DNA of 64,000 nucleotides from Sarcocystis neurona (lineage: Eukaryota; Apicomplexa; Conoidasida; Eucoccidiorida; Sarcocystidae). The notes under the pieces are model-generated. The model searched no databases. It was not told where the DNA came from and was given only the letters and a program-made list of their open reading frames with translations. Both the position numbers and the translations under genes were made by a program. The stretch lies in contig KL647311.1 of the NCBI GenBank assembly GCA_000727475.1, forward strand, positions 585,327-649,326, read 5' to 3'. Of this stretch, positions 48,672-61,633 are shown piece by piece; position 1 is the stretch's first letter; each line of letters opens with the position of its first letter.

Positions 48672-50800
48672 CTGCTGGAGGCATCAGACTCTTCGGATGA
48701 GAAGCACACGCGTTGACCGTGAAGATCCGCAGCAGGTCACGGCGCGAGCGGATCCTGCTGCGTCCGACCGGGCAACGGTGGCGGAGGTCTCTACGGCCGA
48801 AGGAGTCTGCAGATGAGACCGCCCATGCATGCATACGAGAGGCAAGACGCATGCGCGCAGGCGTTCCAGAGGTCGTCGTAAGTAGCCTTTCCGCTGTTTT
48901 CCATGTAGTGCACCTGCTGCCCGGGGCACTGAGATTTGCCTAGAGTATCACAGAATTTCTCTTCCCCTGAACTTCGATCTTCCCCGTAACGGCGACTTCA
49001 CCTTGCACAATTTTCAGGAAGTCTACAGGCATGGTGAGGTAGCGACTGGGCAGCTGCGTCCGCTGTAGGCAGAAGGCCCTGGTTAGGTGGGAGCCGAAGT
49101 ACGCAAACTCGCTGCTGCTGTTACGTGCATGCGTCGCCCCCGCGTCAATCTCCACGCGCGCTGCTGCTCGAGAGGCGGTGGACACGACTGTCCCTGCCTG
49201 CTGCTGCTGCTGTTGTTGTTGCATGCAACTGTACACCACGGGCACCCGACCTCCGGCAAGGGGTGCTGCTGCGGTGCTGATGCGTGCGCGGCCATGCAGA
49301 CCTGCGGCTGCTGTGCTGCTGAGACGCGCACGCAGAGCGCTTGCACGGAGCTGACGCTGCTGCTGCTGTCTCGTCGCAGGGGAGAGCAGACGATAACGAA
49401 GCAGTCGACGGCGAGCTGCAGCTGAGATGCAGGCAAGAAACCGACAGAAAACTGCGTGTCGAAGAGCGGAAGGAAGGCTGGGAGGAGAAGTAGAAGAGAC
49501 GAAGAAGAGACGAGGAAGAAAAAGAGAGAGAGACGCGCGCCTACGCGCCTCCGAGCTCCCGTTGGTTTGCTCTCCGCTCGTCAGTAGGCCATGGGTACCC
49601 GCGAAGAAGACAAAGGGAAGGGAGAAAAAGATACGGGAATGGCAAGGCAGCCAGGGAAAAGTGCTTGCATTAGGTCGCGGAGACGCAGCTCGTCGTCTTG
49701 GGTCGGCGCTGGCTAGAGAGAATGGAAGAGACCTTCGCGACCGGCTCGTGTACGGAGGACTGCGCTCGCGCGGAGAGCCGAAACGAAACGAGACTGCCAG
49801 GTCGCGCTACTGGAGGAAGGCATGTTTGGACGAGACGGGAAAGTGCGTCTGCCACGCATGTTTCCGCAGGCGAGACAGGAGGTCCCGGCCGCCGCACGTC
49901 GCACCAGAAAAGCAGCGGCGCATCTCTGGAAAGTAAATAACCGCCAGACGCGGCTCTCCTGCGGGTCTCTGCTACCCGCCCACGCCCATGCACACACACG
50001 GACGAAGAAGTCGACTTTCCTTTCTAAGAGACCGAGGAAAACGACAAAAAGAATGACGTGGTACTCCTTCCTGTCTGTAGCACACCTCAGGCAGCTGCCC
50101 GCTCTAGGTGTACGAGGCCGTCGAGGCAGCCGTATAGAGGGCGCGACCCAGGCCCGCACTCCCGTGCGGCTGTTTCCCTGAAGATACGTATGTTGCCGGC
50201 AGATCCGAAGGGCGGGATTTGTTGGAAGAAGATAATCTACGAGGTCCCGTACGAAGAAAAGAGACGCAGCTACACGTCTTCTCCCGTCATGACCGAAGTC
50301 GAGTGTTCAGCAGCAGGCCACGCCGCCGAACTACACTCTCTCGTGGGAGGGAAGGGAACAGAAGGCACTCGTTCCCTCCACACGTGGCGGAGTAATACGT
50401 CTATACCGCTGCAGCAACTTCCGCACAGCAGCTGCTGCAGGGGAGACTGTGTCACAAGTTCTGCCCTCCGCTGAGAATGTACCCCACCGCCCAAATTGAG
50501 ACGCTACCACATTCTCTGCGAGGCGACGAGAAGCAGCGGTTGCGAAGAAAGGGCGTATGGACGTGCACGCGTGGAGAAAAATATGCTCGAGAAGCGCGGC
50601 CGCTATACGCAACCGGGGAAGCAGCAGCTGCAGCGGAGTGAGCGAAGACCGGTCTTCTCGCAGCTAGGCAGCGGCAGAACATACACCTGCTACAGCTTCT
50701 GAAGTTGTTCTCCGTCGCAGGCGGCTTTCTACCGTCCTTCTTGCCTAGGAGGACGCGTTGACGCCGGTTCAGAGAAGTGAAGAGAACAACAGAAAATAAA
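48672..50800. other. Region with several unplaced exon candidates
   Basis: Minus strand: a frame at 49,245-48,940 with ARVEIDAGATHARNSSSEF, preceded by a CT-rich tract and acceptor CTGCATCTCAG at about 49,423. Plus strand: a frame from 49,822 (MFGRDGKVRLPRMFPQARQ) ending near a GTAAAT donor at 49,934, and one from 50,188 (MLPADPKGGICWKKIIYEV) open to 50,474. A minus acceptor with a good pyrimidine tract lies at about 50,525. None could be joined in phase or assigned to a family. Confidence 0.35.
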
Positions 50801-53800
50801 GGTCTCCAGGTGTGTGCACAGACGCACAGTCAAACACAAACAGGCACATACGTACACGTATGCGCGTGTATATGGACACGCGCGAATATACATATATATA
50901 TATATATATTGTAGGGAGTATTGACTTGTATGCAGATAGTTTGTACAGATTAATCTTGAAGAAGACGTGGAATTACATGTTGCACCTCTGGAGTGTGTTT
51001 TGTCAACACTCGTGCGAGAACTTGTCAAGGAAGGCCAGCCCAACAGTGTGTGGACTCCCACAAATACAAGCGCATCTATAATACATACCTCTTGAGAGAG
51101 AGAGATAGACACAGAGACAGACACACGTGCGAACAGCTATTGAGATACACATATATACATACATAAGTATACATATGTATACATGTATGTACGCATACCC
51201 TCACCGACATTCAAACAAGTATAAAGAGGTGTGTATTAAGCTGCATTTAGACAGGTACGCATGGGTACGTAGATCTGGGCACAGCGGGCTAGACTGTTCT
51301 CTCTACAAACACACAAGCACAAATATACAAGGATTCGTGCTGGCCTGCTCACTTCTATGCGTACATACGCGTACTACGTCCTCGTGTGACTGTGAGGAGT
51401 AGGTCTCTACGTACTCGTCTTCGTGTATATGCGGCGAGGGGTTCGTCTACACGGACGCCAGGCTGCGAGAAGAAAAGCCAAAGGATGCGGCGGAGATAGG
51501 AAAAAAGTCAGCTGTGAAGCCGGCGCTCACACAGCAACAAGAGAGTCATGTCTTCAAAAAACACGGGGTACTCTCTCTCGGCTTTGGCAGCTCCGTGAAA
51601 GAAAAGTGAGAGCACGCGGGAAAAAGAGAAAATGTTTCTTTACGGTCTCTCACCGCGTGGTGACCAAACTTCTGCACAGCAGCGCTGAACCAACTCCATC
51701 ATCCCGTGCGGTTATTACGCGCCACCGACACTCAAGTGGACTGCGAATCACCGAAGACACCTTCTTTCTGATTCTGAAGAAAATAACGAGATGCGGACGC
51801 GTCCCGCGTACGAGTGATATTCGACGCGTACACTTCTCTACCTACGGAAGGCGTTTCTCTCATTCACGCAACGGTACCTGCCCTTCGCAACTAGTCAAAA
51901 CACAGTCCTCCTCCTATTTCCGCAGTCAGCTCCGTCTTCGACCCACCAGGATATGAATGTGGAGAAAGCGGCATCAGAGATATGGGTGTCTCTTGCGCAG
52001 ACATTCAAAGGCAAACAGATACCCCATGGTGTATTACTAGACATACATCATCGTGTGAGGAGCACACCGTTTGTATGCGCGAAAACAGGTAGGTGAATGT
52101 CCTGGCACGTTTGTCATGTCAGGACACGGTATCAATTCAAAGTTGGTAAACTATTCGATCGAACGGGGCATAAGAATTCGAAAAACCCTACCTATAATAG
52201 CAGTTCACATACACAAGCGCGGATATGCGTATGTCCTGTCTATAGGGGTGTTCGTGGTTTCACGCCATCCATCTTTCAAGACGCCCATGCAAGATAAGCA
52301 TGCTCGCCAAACATAATTAACCAAACTTGCGCGTTCTGACCTTTATTAAAAAATGCGAAGGTCCTGCTACTGTGTACACGAATGTTGTTTGCGTTCACTA
52401 GGATACACAACAATATCTGTCGCGCAGACAGCTGTGTTGAGCTGCGTGGATCGGCAACTCACACCAACGGTCAAGCAGGCGTGTCCTGCATACAAAACTG
52501 CGAGGGCTCAGCAAGTCCTACGATAGACACGGTGGAAGTTACACAACTGTAGGACACAGATATTCCCGTGTTCTCGGACATATCAGAACCACTCATACAC
52601 AATCGTGCGCCCGAAGTACCTCGGCCTCCTCTGTTGAGACGACTGGGACAAAAATATCTCCCGTGCGTATGCCACTGGGTCAGGAGTAAGCACGTTGGAG
52701 TGCCAGGACACACATGCAGGCGCAGGCAAGTAGGAGGGAAAGAAAATTCCACGAAATGAGACTTTCTGTGCCGTGCGCCGGGCAGGAGCGAGCTGTCACC
52801 GCGGAACTGCGTACACGCAGGCGGCGCTGCCCTCGGTTCGAGTGGAAAGAGATACGACAGAATGAAGAGGTCCTTCGCCGATGCACAAAGAAACCGCTGG
52901 TAGGAGGTCTGCTAGAGGGTTCGCTGGCGCGTGGAGAAGTGGCCAAACCTCCAGACAAAGGGCACGGGTGCTGAATTTACAAGTTTGACCGGTCAGCAGT
53001 AAAACTTGGCAGAAAGGCCTTCCTCACGTCTGCGAAACGCACTGTCACAAAGCTGTGTAAAAAGCACCTCGTTTCCAAGACACTCAAAAAGAAGTCGGGT
53101 ACAATCTCCTCTCGTAACCGGCTGTGTGTGAAGTTATCTTTTGGTTACAAAACCCTGCAAGAAAATGACCTTTCACACGCAAAACTGGAGTAACGCATCA
53201 TGGCTGAGACCAGGAAAAAACAGGCTCTTCAATTGCAGAGCGCCGTCGGGTGCCTCTGCAAACTAACGACTGCACATGGCCAATTTTCGAGAAATGACAT
53301 TCACGTTCACTGTCCCTTGCGTCACAAGGTTAACACAAACCCGCGCCAACGGTACCGGACACGTGGAACTCCGCACAGCTGCTGTCGCGGCACGGTCGCA
53401 TGGAGGCACGGGCAACAAAACGGCTTTTCTCCCCGAAATCTGCACTCTCTCCAACAAGGAATTAGGAAAGGATGTAGGCGGCAAAGCGGGGGGAGCCGGG
53501 AGAGAGTAAAAAGTGGAGAAGGAGAGAAAAGGTGGAAAAGCGCAGCTTCATTCGGCCCACCGCTCTGCCTCCACACAGCACGCGGTGACCGTTGCAACCG
53601 GTCGGATACTCGCGCGGGTGGCTGTGCGGAATTCAGGTGAAATGTGCTTTGTGTCGCGTTGCCGCCTGGTTAGATCGGAGGTTTGCAAAGTGCCTGTTAG
53701 AACAACTAAATACACAGACATCCGCGTTCATATCACATTAGCGGAAGGAAAAAGAAGATCGCGACGAGTACACAGGTGGGTTTTCCAGCGCGCGAAAACG

Positions 53801-56800
53801 TCGGGTTGTGTCGCGTCGTGACCCAGTAGTTACGTGTTTTTCCAATTAGACCGATCACCACCACCAAGAACATACGACACAGTGTTTACTGTCGTATACA
53901 CAGCACTCCACACAACACACTTTTCCAGAACGAATTGTGGAAAAGTGTTCAAGGAAGCCGCTCGTCGCTGGTGAGTAGAACGATAGTAGGAGGTTAGCAC
54001 CCTCTGCGTGACGTTCCTGTAGGGGGAACCACGGGGGCCCCGCTGGTCCGATACGGCTGCTGGCGTGGCGAACAAAAGTAGTTTTTCTGTGACTGGTGTT
54101 CTTTTCCGCATGAAGGACTTAACATGCGTATCTTGACAACATCAACTAGGCAACACGCAGCTTTGAATTCACCGACTCCAGGAAGGCTCTCGCATTGCTC
54201 TGCCGGGAATACCAAGAACGCAGCGGGACGAGTTTCTCCAGGAACACCCTTTCGTATTATCCAAAACACCCGTTTCTATTATCGGTGTTAGTCGATTCTC
54301 TTGAAGGTGTCATGCGTGCTACAGTTCGGTTCCTCAGCACTTTTATCGCCGTCCGTGGTGAAGGCTCGCGTGCACCGTAGTCGACAGTTACACCCTTGCT
54401 GCTGCGTAACACTTCAACTGATAACCCCTTCTACTGTGTAAGCAGCCGTATGTTGTTTCCACCAGCCGCTCACGCACTTACGACTTGTGCGTCACTGAGC
54501 GTGACGCCTGGTGCCTGCGTATTTAGCTGCTTGATCTCACCGCCCCGGACACCGCCATGACCGCTAGTTAGCTGTTTCATTTGGTAACGGGATCACGACC
54601 CGCACCCCCCGATGTCTGACATCGGAGGAGACAGGCTGTCCCGACGTCGCTCCGCTGCGCACGGTGGATTCTCGCAACAAAGCCATTTTCGCTAATTGTA
54701 GATCTTCATCTCCTAGCATACACCTGTCCGTAGTGGAATGGAGGTTTTCACGCGTAACTCTCCGGGCTTCCCGCGCTCGTAACTGTTGGCGAGCTGGTAA
54801 CGTACTGGTTATCGACGACGCAGGGAACTGGCAGTATGCTCAAGCTGCCTGGCGTTGAATGGAGAGAGATCGAAGCACCCGAATAAATAAACGCGAACAT
54901 TAACGACGGCTCGCCTGCCCTGATTCCACTTTCCACCGCAAAGAAAATTCCCCATGCTACGATGGGGCGGCCCTCGAACGCTGCGGAAACGGAATATTTG
55001 CATCTTGGCACGCCCTATCGCTACCAGCATTACCAGCGTGGCGCACGCGTTTCACGCGAAAAACCTTGGAGGTTCTCTTGGTCACGTCGTTGTGTACAAG
55101 TAGCTTGTGCTTTCTACATGTATTGAAGGTTCGCATGGGTCAGCATGTGACGAGAGCGTGCAAGAGGGAATCGTGGCGGGTATGTGGTGCACGCGGAGAT
55201 TCGGGAAAATTGCAGCTCAACGTACACCGTCATGTGCATGTTCAAAGCTGTTGTCTGGCAGTGCTCACCACGGGACACAGTACACTCGCTGCATATGTGA
55301 ACTCAGACACGTTTGAAGTAGCGGTGCGACGCCGTTGGATAGTGCGTAATCCAAGAATTTCGTACCCACCGGGAGAATGGAGCCGGTGCGCGCCGCGCCA
55401 CAGAAGCCAACGGAATATACACGGTTGTCACTACCGTATACGTATGCGCAGTTCATGTGTCCTCCGAAAGAACAACTCCCCGACATAATTGCACAGTGCG
55501 TGCTTCCGGCTTAAAAGACTCCGGTTTTGACGCAGTGTAGTGGCGGCACAAGGACACTTCTAAAATTGATGGGCATGGTGTCATGCTTGTAGGGAAAGGC
55601 AGACGATTTCTTCTGCAGCAAGCCATTTAGCCCGGAAGGCTACACCAATTTGGGAGGCGGGTGAGAGAATATGTAAAAGGACAAAGAATGCTGAGGAAAG
55701 GGCACGGTTCCTCACAGAGGTGGCTGCGGTAGTCACAGTGTGACCAGGGGGCACGGCGCGGAAACGTACGAGTGTGATCCGCTCATGTGCTGGCACCCCA
55801 GTTACAACGCAGACGACTGACGACCGAAAAATGTAGTCACTGCAAGTCCGTAAACGGGTCCGGTGTGTCCCCGAAATGCTTCATGCTACGATTAATTCTG
55901 GCCATCGTCAGACAAAAGCCAGCGTACGAGGGCCAGGGTGTATCGACGGCAAAACTCGAGCTTCCCGTACTTTGTCTCACACGCACTCCACCGTTTCGAA
56001 TGTACTTCGCGATGTATGTACAGTCGGGTTGATTGTTGAGGGCAAGCATTAACCCGCAAGTCTCAGTGGGATATTCAGACATGTCGAGCTTCCCCACATT
56101 ACGCAAGAGCTTTTTTGCTGCGCTTCCGGGACTTGGTTTAGAAACTTTCTGCGTGAAGTGCGCCTGCTGAGCGCTCGTGTAAGTGGCACAGCACAGCACC
56201 TTGAGGTCTTGATGCTTCGCGTATTACTTCACAGTCTGCGTTCTAACTTTCTGCACACTCAGATTTCAGCTGCGGGTGTCAGCGCATGACAAGGTAGGGA
56301 CTATTCACTCAAAATGACAATGGTTGCCAGCAGCCGCACGTGGATCACCGCGCAGGAATGAGTAACCAGACGTACCACAGGACGCCGTGACTACCCACCG
56401 GTCATCTGTTCATGAAGTGTAGATATACGTGGACGTAACTAAAGATACGGGAAATTTTGATTTCCGGACGGGTGGCATACAGCACTTCCCATCTGCATCA
56501 TTAGCATATTACACTACATACCTATCATGGAATAGTGACGTGCACATTCTCTTCTACGCTGCGGCGCCACAATTGTGGCGTAATCCCGGGCCATTTGCTG
56601 GAGTGTATCTTTTGAAAGTTTACATGGCAGACAATGTAGCGGGAAATGCCCAGCAGGCACTCACAGAGCTCGTGTTGTGCGTCTTGCGCTTTCACCCACT
56701 ACTTCTGATTCAGCAGAGAGAAGAAGGCAGGCAGTGCCGGAGACCCACAAAACGGGTGTAACGGCGAAACCGATCTACTGTAAGTCATATGCAGATTCGT

Positions 56801-57720
56801 ACGGTGTGCCCCTATCGAAGGCCGCTAGCACTGTTGCTTGCGTGTCGCGCAGTGCGTGGCCACTTGGGAAAAGATGTTTCAAAATTCACGTAGAACTGGT
56901 TACTTGGAAGGTGAGCCCGTACATTACCTGCTCACAAACCTGTATGTGTGCAGTTGTTTATCGCTGTTAGCGTCGGTGCGTATGTAGTACTTAGTAAAGC
57001 GTAACTATATTCTTCTGCCGATACGCACCCACCTACAGTCTACGCCTTCATACGCTGCCTGTTCATCGAAGACAGCCTTGCACACGGATTGACGTCTTTG
57101 CACGCAATAATATCCAATTCGAGCACTCACAAATCCGCACTCTCGTCTAGACACAATTGAGTCTACATTTTGGAAAGCATACATTGAGTGAGCGTCACGT
57201 CTCAGTAAGCACCAGTTGCGCGGGAACAGAGCTGCAGGCCGTTCACGTTGGCAGAGGATTATCTATAAGGGGGACCAGCTCGTCGTGCACTACACTGTCA
57301 AAACTATATTGGAGATCTTGCACCTAGGGATCCCCGTTTCGGTGCCAGAGTTGTAACGTAGGATGTATTCACAAAAATAAGCTCCGGCAACAGCAGCGAC
57401 TTCCGCACAATGGGCTCCAATTCAGTCGCTTCTCACCATGAGCAGGGCAGATCAAAATAAGCAGCTTGGCACGTGGAAAGCACATGTTTGATAACTCGGA
57501 AGAAGGCTCTCTGAAGTCCCACGAAAGAACCAATACCCTCGACTCTATGTTTTTGTTCAGATCGTGAAACAACACCTCTATCAAACAACGGTAACAAAAG
57601 TCCCTATAATGCTCGTGTTTCACATCACCCGTCATCCTGTAGTACGACACGGGTTTAATATGATACATACTATACATTATATATACGCGTGAACTGTTAA
57701 ATAGGTAAGGTGTGGCGGAG
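50801..57720. other. Repeat-poor stretch without a recognised gene
   Basis: Balanced composition, almost no triplet repeats, one TATATA tract at 50.89 kb. Short frames with protein-like text are scattered (plus 53,276-53,509, 56,429-56,761; minus 55,011-54,748, 56,199-55,837), but none has a known motif, neighbour or splice partner. No tRNA or rRNA signature was seen. In this genome exons can be about 100 nt with 1-kb introns, so unseen genes are likely. Confidence 0.45.
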
Positions 57721-57908
57721 CTATCTTCTGCACGTTGTAGGAGGAGACCACCGATAATCATTTTTCTTGTAGCTGTAAAATCTCTGTATAAGGTCGTAAC
57801 TTGCTTTCGGCCCAGAAGAACCTGCAACGTAGGGCAGCGGTATTATCTTCTTTTCTTCAATTTCATGCAGCAGCGGCGTGAAAATTCGCCAAGCTTCTCT
57901 CAATTCAT
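57721..57908 (-). CDS. G6PDH: Glucose-6-phosphate dehydrogenase, last exon
   Basis: The acceptor TTTTGCTTTTCAG ends at 57,909. The exon reads DELREAWRIFTPLLHEIEEK, IPLPYVAGSSGP, LIQRFYSYKKNDYRWSPP and stops at 57,721-57,723. This is the conserved G6PDH C-terminus (DELREAWRIFTPLLH; PIPY-x-x-GS-x-GP; Y-x-W-x-P). The Asp codon is split, and the missing G comes from the preceding exon. The enzyme makes NADPH from glucose 6-phosphate as the first step of the oxidative pentose phosphate pathway, normally in the cytosol. Confidence 0.93.
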
Positions 57909-58944
57909 CTGAAAAGCAAAATTTTTCACATACAGCTGTCACCGCTGCAGCTGGTCTTCCTCACAACTTCCTTACTACGAAAACCGCGGAAATTCTCTTT
58001 TCGAAGCACGCACATCAGTGTGTGTGTACGCATGGATGTACACTAAAGGATAGACACACTTTAACAGGAAGATAAACTACATGCATTCCTTTCTGTATAA
58101 GCGTGCTCGACTACGCACGTATGCGTATATACATATATGTATACTTTTACATGAATATAGTGTGTAAACTGTGTGTAATTTCGCTTTGTACGCGTGCGCC
58201 GAGATATTGACAGCGACCCACTGCTTGCACAGCTATCCTTGCGGCTCTATAAGCCACGTGCTTCTTCTCTGCTTACGTCTCCACACCTGGCATAATTGCT
58301 GGAGGAAGTAATAGCGTTTGCTTATAACTACAGGAATATTTAGTGATTGACGTCCGTGCCCACATGTGCTATGAATCACTGCGGACGACGCAGAGCAGCA
58401 CCTGCGTGCGCCTGTTCCGCCGCTGCCGCTCTTGTTCGCCCAGCTATCTTCCGCGTCAGGACGCGTCGAGCGCAAATGATTTGAGAAGAACTACAAAAGA
58501 GGCCGATGTATTGCACGTGCTGTTAACTAGCCGCTAAGAACAGCTACTACCGCATGGTAGGTTACATAGGTACAAGCAGAACCATCTTATCAGCAGCAAA
58601 AAATCTACCGCATCACCTGCACAATTTGTGATCTTCTGCAGTGGCTATATCTACGCGCACCTGCATACGTATTCGTGTGGATACCCTGTAGATGGAACAA
58701 CTACGTATGTATACTTACCCTGTGTCAAAAAAACCTAGGAGATACCTACTCCGTGCGCTTCTGCATACTTATATACGTATATATATATATATATATATGT
58801 AGCCCCACTTCAGCTTTTACTCCTGTGTAGTGACTCAGCATATGTCTGACACAAACACACCTTAGTTGATTAATATTAGGTCCTTGTTTCACAACCTCTT
58901 GTTGTATAGCAGCCCGTTTGCCGATACAAGCAAGTACAGCCTAC
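57909..58944 (-). other. G6PDH intron (1,036 nt)
   Basis: AT-rich, with TATATATATG at about 58.78 kb and CATATATGTATAC near 58.13 kb. The protein-like minus frame at 58.2-58.5 kb has no place in the G6PDH reading. Confidence 0.8.
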
Positions 58945-59040
58945 CTGTGCGTACGAAGTTTTGTTTATTGCCCTTGATGACGTCTAGAATCAAGCGTTCG
59001 TATGCATCTGGCAGTCTCTCCAAGTCGAAGCGGTCCACCA
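58945..59040 (-). CDS. G6PDH: Glucose-6-phosphate dehydrogenase, penultimate exon
   Basis: 96 nt reading VDRFDLERLPDAYERLILDV then IKGNKQNFVRT, the family block LPDAYERLILD-x-x-x-G-x-x-x-x-FVR. The acceptor is GTTGCTGCAG (59,041) and the donor GTAGGC (58,944); phases fit both neighbours. The intron to the last exon is 1,036 nt. Confidence 0.93.
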
Positions 59041-60774
59041 CTGCAGCAACAGGTCACGGATGTACAGCAGCAGCGTGCACGTGCAGCAGCAGCGAGAGTA
59101 GTAGCGAGGCAGAGAGAACGGCATCAGCGAACCAGAAGCAACGGCGGCACAGGCAGCAAAGGATATAAACAAGTCAGCAGCAGGTGCACGACATGGGCGC
59201 ACACGAGCGCCAGCAGCAGTCATCGAAGTAGGGAGCAAAGGGTACACAACAGCGGCAACAGCAGCAGCAGCAGCGCGACAAGCACTAAACAGCTGCGCAG
59301 CAGCAGTAAAGATTCCATGCTCAGTGAGAGGTGCCTCCTACTGATATTGCTGCATTGCAAAAGGAGACTTCCCCTCAATACGAAGACCGCCGCGTGCATG
59401 CCCCATACGTGAGAATTGCAGACCACACCCGTGGATCGCGTCCGTGTGACTGTGAATAAAGTCCAGCTGCTGATACGTGTGCGAAGTACGCATATGTGTG
59501 TGGCTTATCCTTCCGTAGGTAAACGCGTACAACGTGTGCAAGCCTGCACGTATATGTTTGTGTCGGCGCGTACACTCGTCTGACCGTTTCACTGGCACGC
59601 ACGAATAACTGCCTCTGTGTACGTATGATAAGCCCGTACGTAGTGACGTATGCTTGTGTGGATTTTCGCGTGAATGGCACACGTAAACGTGGGAGAGTAT
59701 ACGACGTGTACACATGTGCGCACGCATATGGGTGTGCATGCAATATGTACGCCTATACGTCCATAGATATGTGTGTCCGCGAATACGTAAGTAACTGATA
59801 CTCATGCAAATGTATATGTGACATGTGTGAAACGGGTGTATTTATCGGGGTACGGAGGGCACACCCGCGGGCAAAAACGTGACAACTAAACCCGCGTTGT
59901 TCTCGATGTGTTCACAGACGCACAGACTGCCGCAGCAGTTTCATCCCAAATGGTGAAGAAGCGTGACAAAGAACACACGTTTGTCTGTTTCCCTTCCCTC
60001 GCTTCCTCCTCCGCCACACCGAAGCAAACTGCAGGAGGACTGAGTTCCGCAGTTGTGCGTGCCCTTCCTTATCGGCCCGCACGTCATCGCTTTGCAGGGA
60101 AGAGCAGTGGGATTGAGCATTCCACACACGCAGAAATGCATTTACGCGTGTGGTGAGAGGGCTGCGTCCACGGGGGCGCAGACCCTCAGACACACACAGA
60201 GGAGCACGCACGCAGATATGTTCCCAGGCGCCTGTGTACGTGCATGCATCCCCGCGTCGACGTTTGTCCAGACAGCAGTGCACAAGCCCGCGCAGATACG
60301 TCTTTACATTCGTGACTCTTTGGGGTACAGGTGGGAGCACATAGATGCGTTCTTTCTTTTGCTCCTGCATAAAGATGTACACGGGGCGTTGCGGTGGGTT
60401 CTCAGGCGTGTTGGCCACTCCTCTAGTTCTACACCTGGGAGAGTGAGGAAAGCTTTGACTGGACTTTACACGCCAGTTTCCATCCACTAACGAGAAAAGA
60501 AAGCGACTTTTAACTCTCTGTATCGCTGTACGCGTGAACGCCTGTGCGTTCTCTCGAAACGCCTTCATACACGTCTGTCTTCCTCTGGTGAAACAGTCCT
60601 ATGCGGGGCAGCGCCTGAAAATTGCCAATCGGCTGCACGTCGAGCGGAATAATCAACACAACCCTGCGGCGTGATAACAGAGACGGCTACCGACGTGTGT
60701 ACAGAAACGAACTGCCACGCAACCGCATGCAGTTGGGCACCAGGAAACAAAAAGAGAATAAGTGCGCTTCCTAC
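59041..60774 (-). other. G6PDH intron (1,734 nt)
   Basis: Contains a small CAG-rich island at 59.05-59.32 kb and many CGTAT/ACGTG-type stretches. The minus-strand ORF of about 218 codons at 59,912-60,568 lies wholly inside this intron and is rejected as a gene. Confidence 0.8.
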
Positions 60775-60865
60775 CGCTTAAATCAAGTTCCGTAGGTTGC
60801 AGGCCCGAAGAAAGGCCCGGCTTTTTCGTGTACATTTTCAGGTATACAGCTTCCCTGGGCTGCAC
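60775..60865 (-). CDS. G6PDH: Glucose-6-phosphate dehydrogenase, third-last exon
   Basis: 91 nt reading VQPREAVYLKMYTKKPGL then LQPTELDLS, matching the family block QP-x-EAVY-x-K-x-x-TKKPG-x-x-x-x-x-x-x-x-ELDL. The acceptor is GTCTTTGCATACAG and the donor GTAGGA. It starts on a codon boundary, so the upstream exon must end in phase 0. No exon carrying the catalytic RIDHYLGK segment or the NADP-binding N-terminus was found between 60.9 and 64.0 kb; those exons must be unseen in that stretch or lie beyond the window. Confidence 0.93.
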
Positions 60866-61186
60866 CTGTATGCAAAGACAACAGCAGCACATCCACTCCA
60901 GCAGCGCCCGTCTCCAGCTATTTACGCGCCCACAAGATGCGACGCCTGGGGCCTTCTGTCAGCACATGCCATCAACGCAGACTTTCCTCCCCTCATTTCT
61001 TCACACAAACACACACAGAGGCTGCAGTCTGCTGCTGCGACTCAGTAAGTCGTAGAAGAAGTCTTTCTTCTCTGGATGTCGCATGCACCTGTGCTCTACC
61101 ATAACGCGGAATACGCGATACGGGAGCAAAGGGCAACTCCTTCCCCTTTCCTCTCACAGTGCAACTGCAGCTGTTGCGCCACACTG

Positions 61187-61633
61187 CTACCTTCGAACTT
61201 CCCTTGACTCTGCAGCTGACGTGAAGCGTCCCGTTTGCGTGCGGTGCGTCAGGTATTCTTCTTCCCGGCTGCTGCGGCTTGCCTTCCTTAGCGAAGTGCA
61301 ACAGACAGCCGTGTGTGTGCAAGCATTACCGCTGCTCTGTCTCTCTCTCTGTCTCTCGCTTCTCATCTGACAGCAGACAAAGTTCTCTGTTGGCTGGACA
61401 CTCTCCCTGTGGTGTTGCACTTGCCAGAACCACCGCTTCTTTCCCGTGTCCACCACCCCTGCGATGTTTCTCTGCAATTCCTTTCTGTCGTACTCTTGCA
61501 CTTGCCAGAACCACCGCTTCTTTCCCGTGTCCACCACCCCTGCGATGTTTCTCTGCAATTCCTTTCTGTCGTACTCTTCCGTGCAGGCGGGCCCAAGTTC
61601 CCCCAGCAGAGTAAGCATTGCCGTAACTGTCAA
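61187..61633 (-). CDS. ORF carrying an 81-bp in-frame duplication, unidentified
   Basis: The minus frame contains EYDRKELQRNIAGVV followed by DTGKKRWFWQVQ, repeated twice back to back because of the 81-bp duplication (27 codons). This frame has a normal mixed composition, whereas the plus frames are Pro/Leu/Cys-rich, so minus-strand coding is favoured. It lies upstream of the G6PDH exons on the same strand but does not match G6PDH. It could be an exon of a neighbouring gene. Confidence 0.35.
   Translation of the reverse strand: MTVTAMLTLLGELGPACTEEYDRKELQRNIAGVVDTGKKRWFWQVQEYDRKELQRNIAGVVDTGKKRWFWQVQHHRESVQPTENFVCCQMRSERQRERQSSGNACTHTAVCCTSLRKASRSSREEEYLTHRTQTGRFTSAAESREVRR
61418..61580. repeat. 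Two-copy 81-bp perfect tandem duplication
   Basis: TTGCCAGAACCACCGCTTCT begins at 61,421 and again at 61,502, and the text is identical through TTCCTTTCTGTCGTACTCTT. Identity suggests recent origin or an assembly artefact. Confidence 0.92.

Noticed and set aside
59912..60568. 218-codon minus-strand ORF
   Set aside because: Lies inside a G6PDH intron defined by two confident exons.
61187..61633. The duplicated 27-residue unit as a G6PDH exon
   Set aside because: It matches none of the conserved G6PDH blocks expected before QPREAVY.
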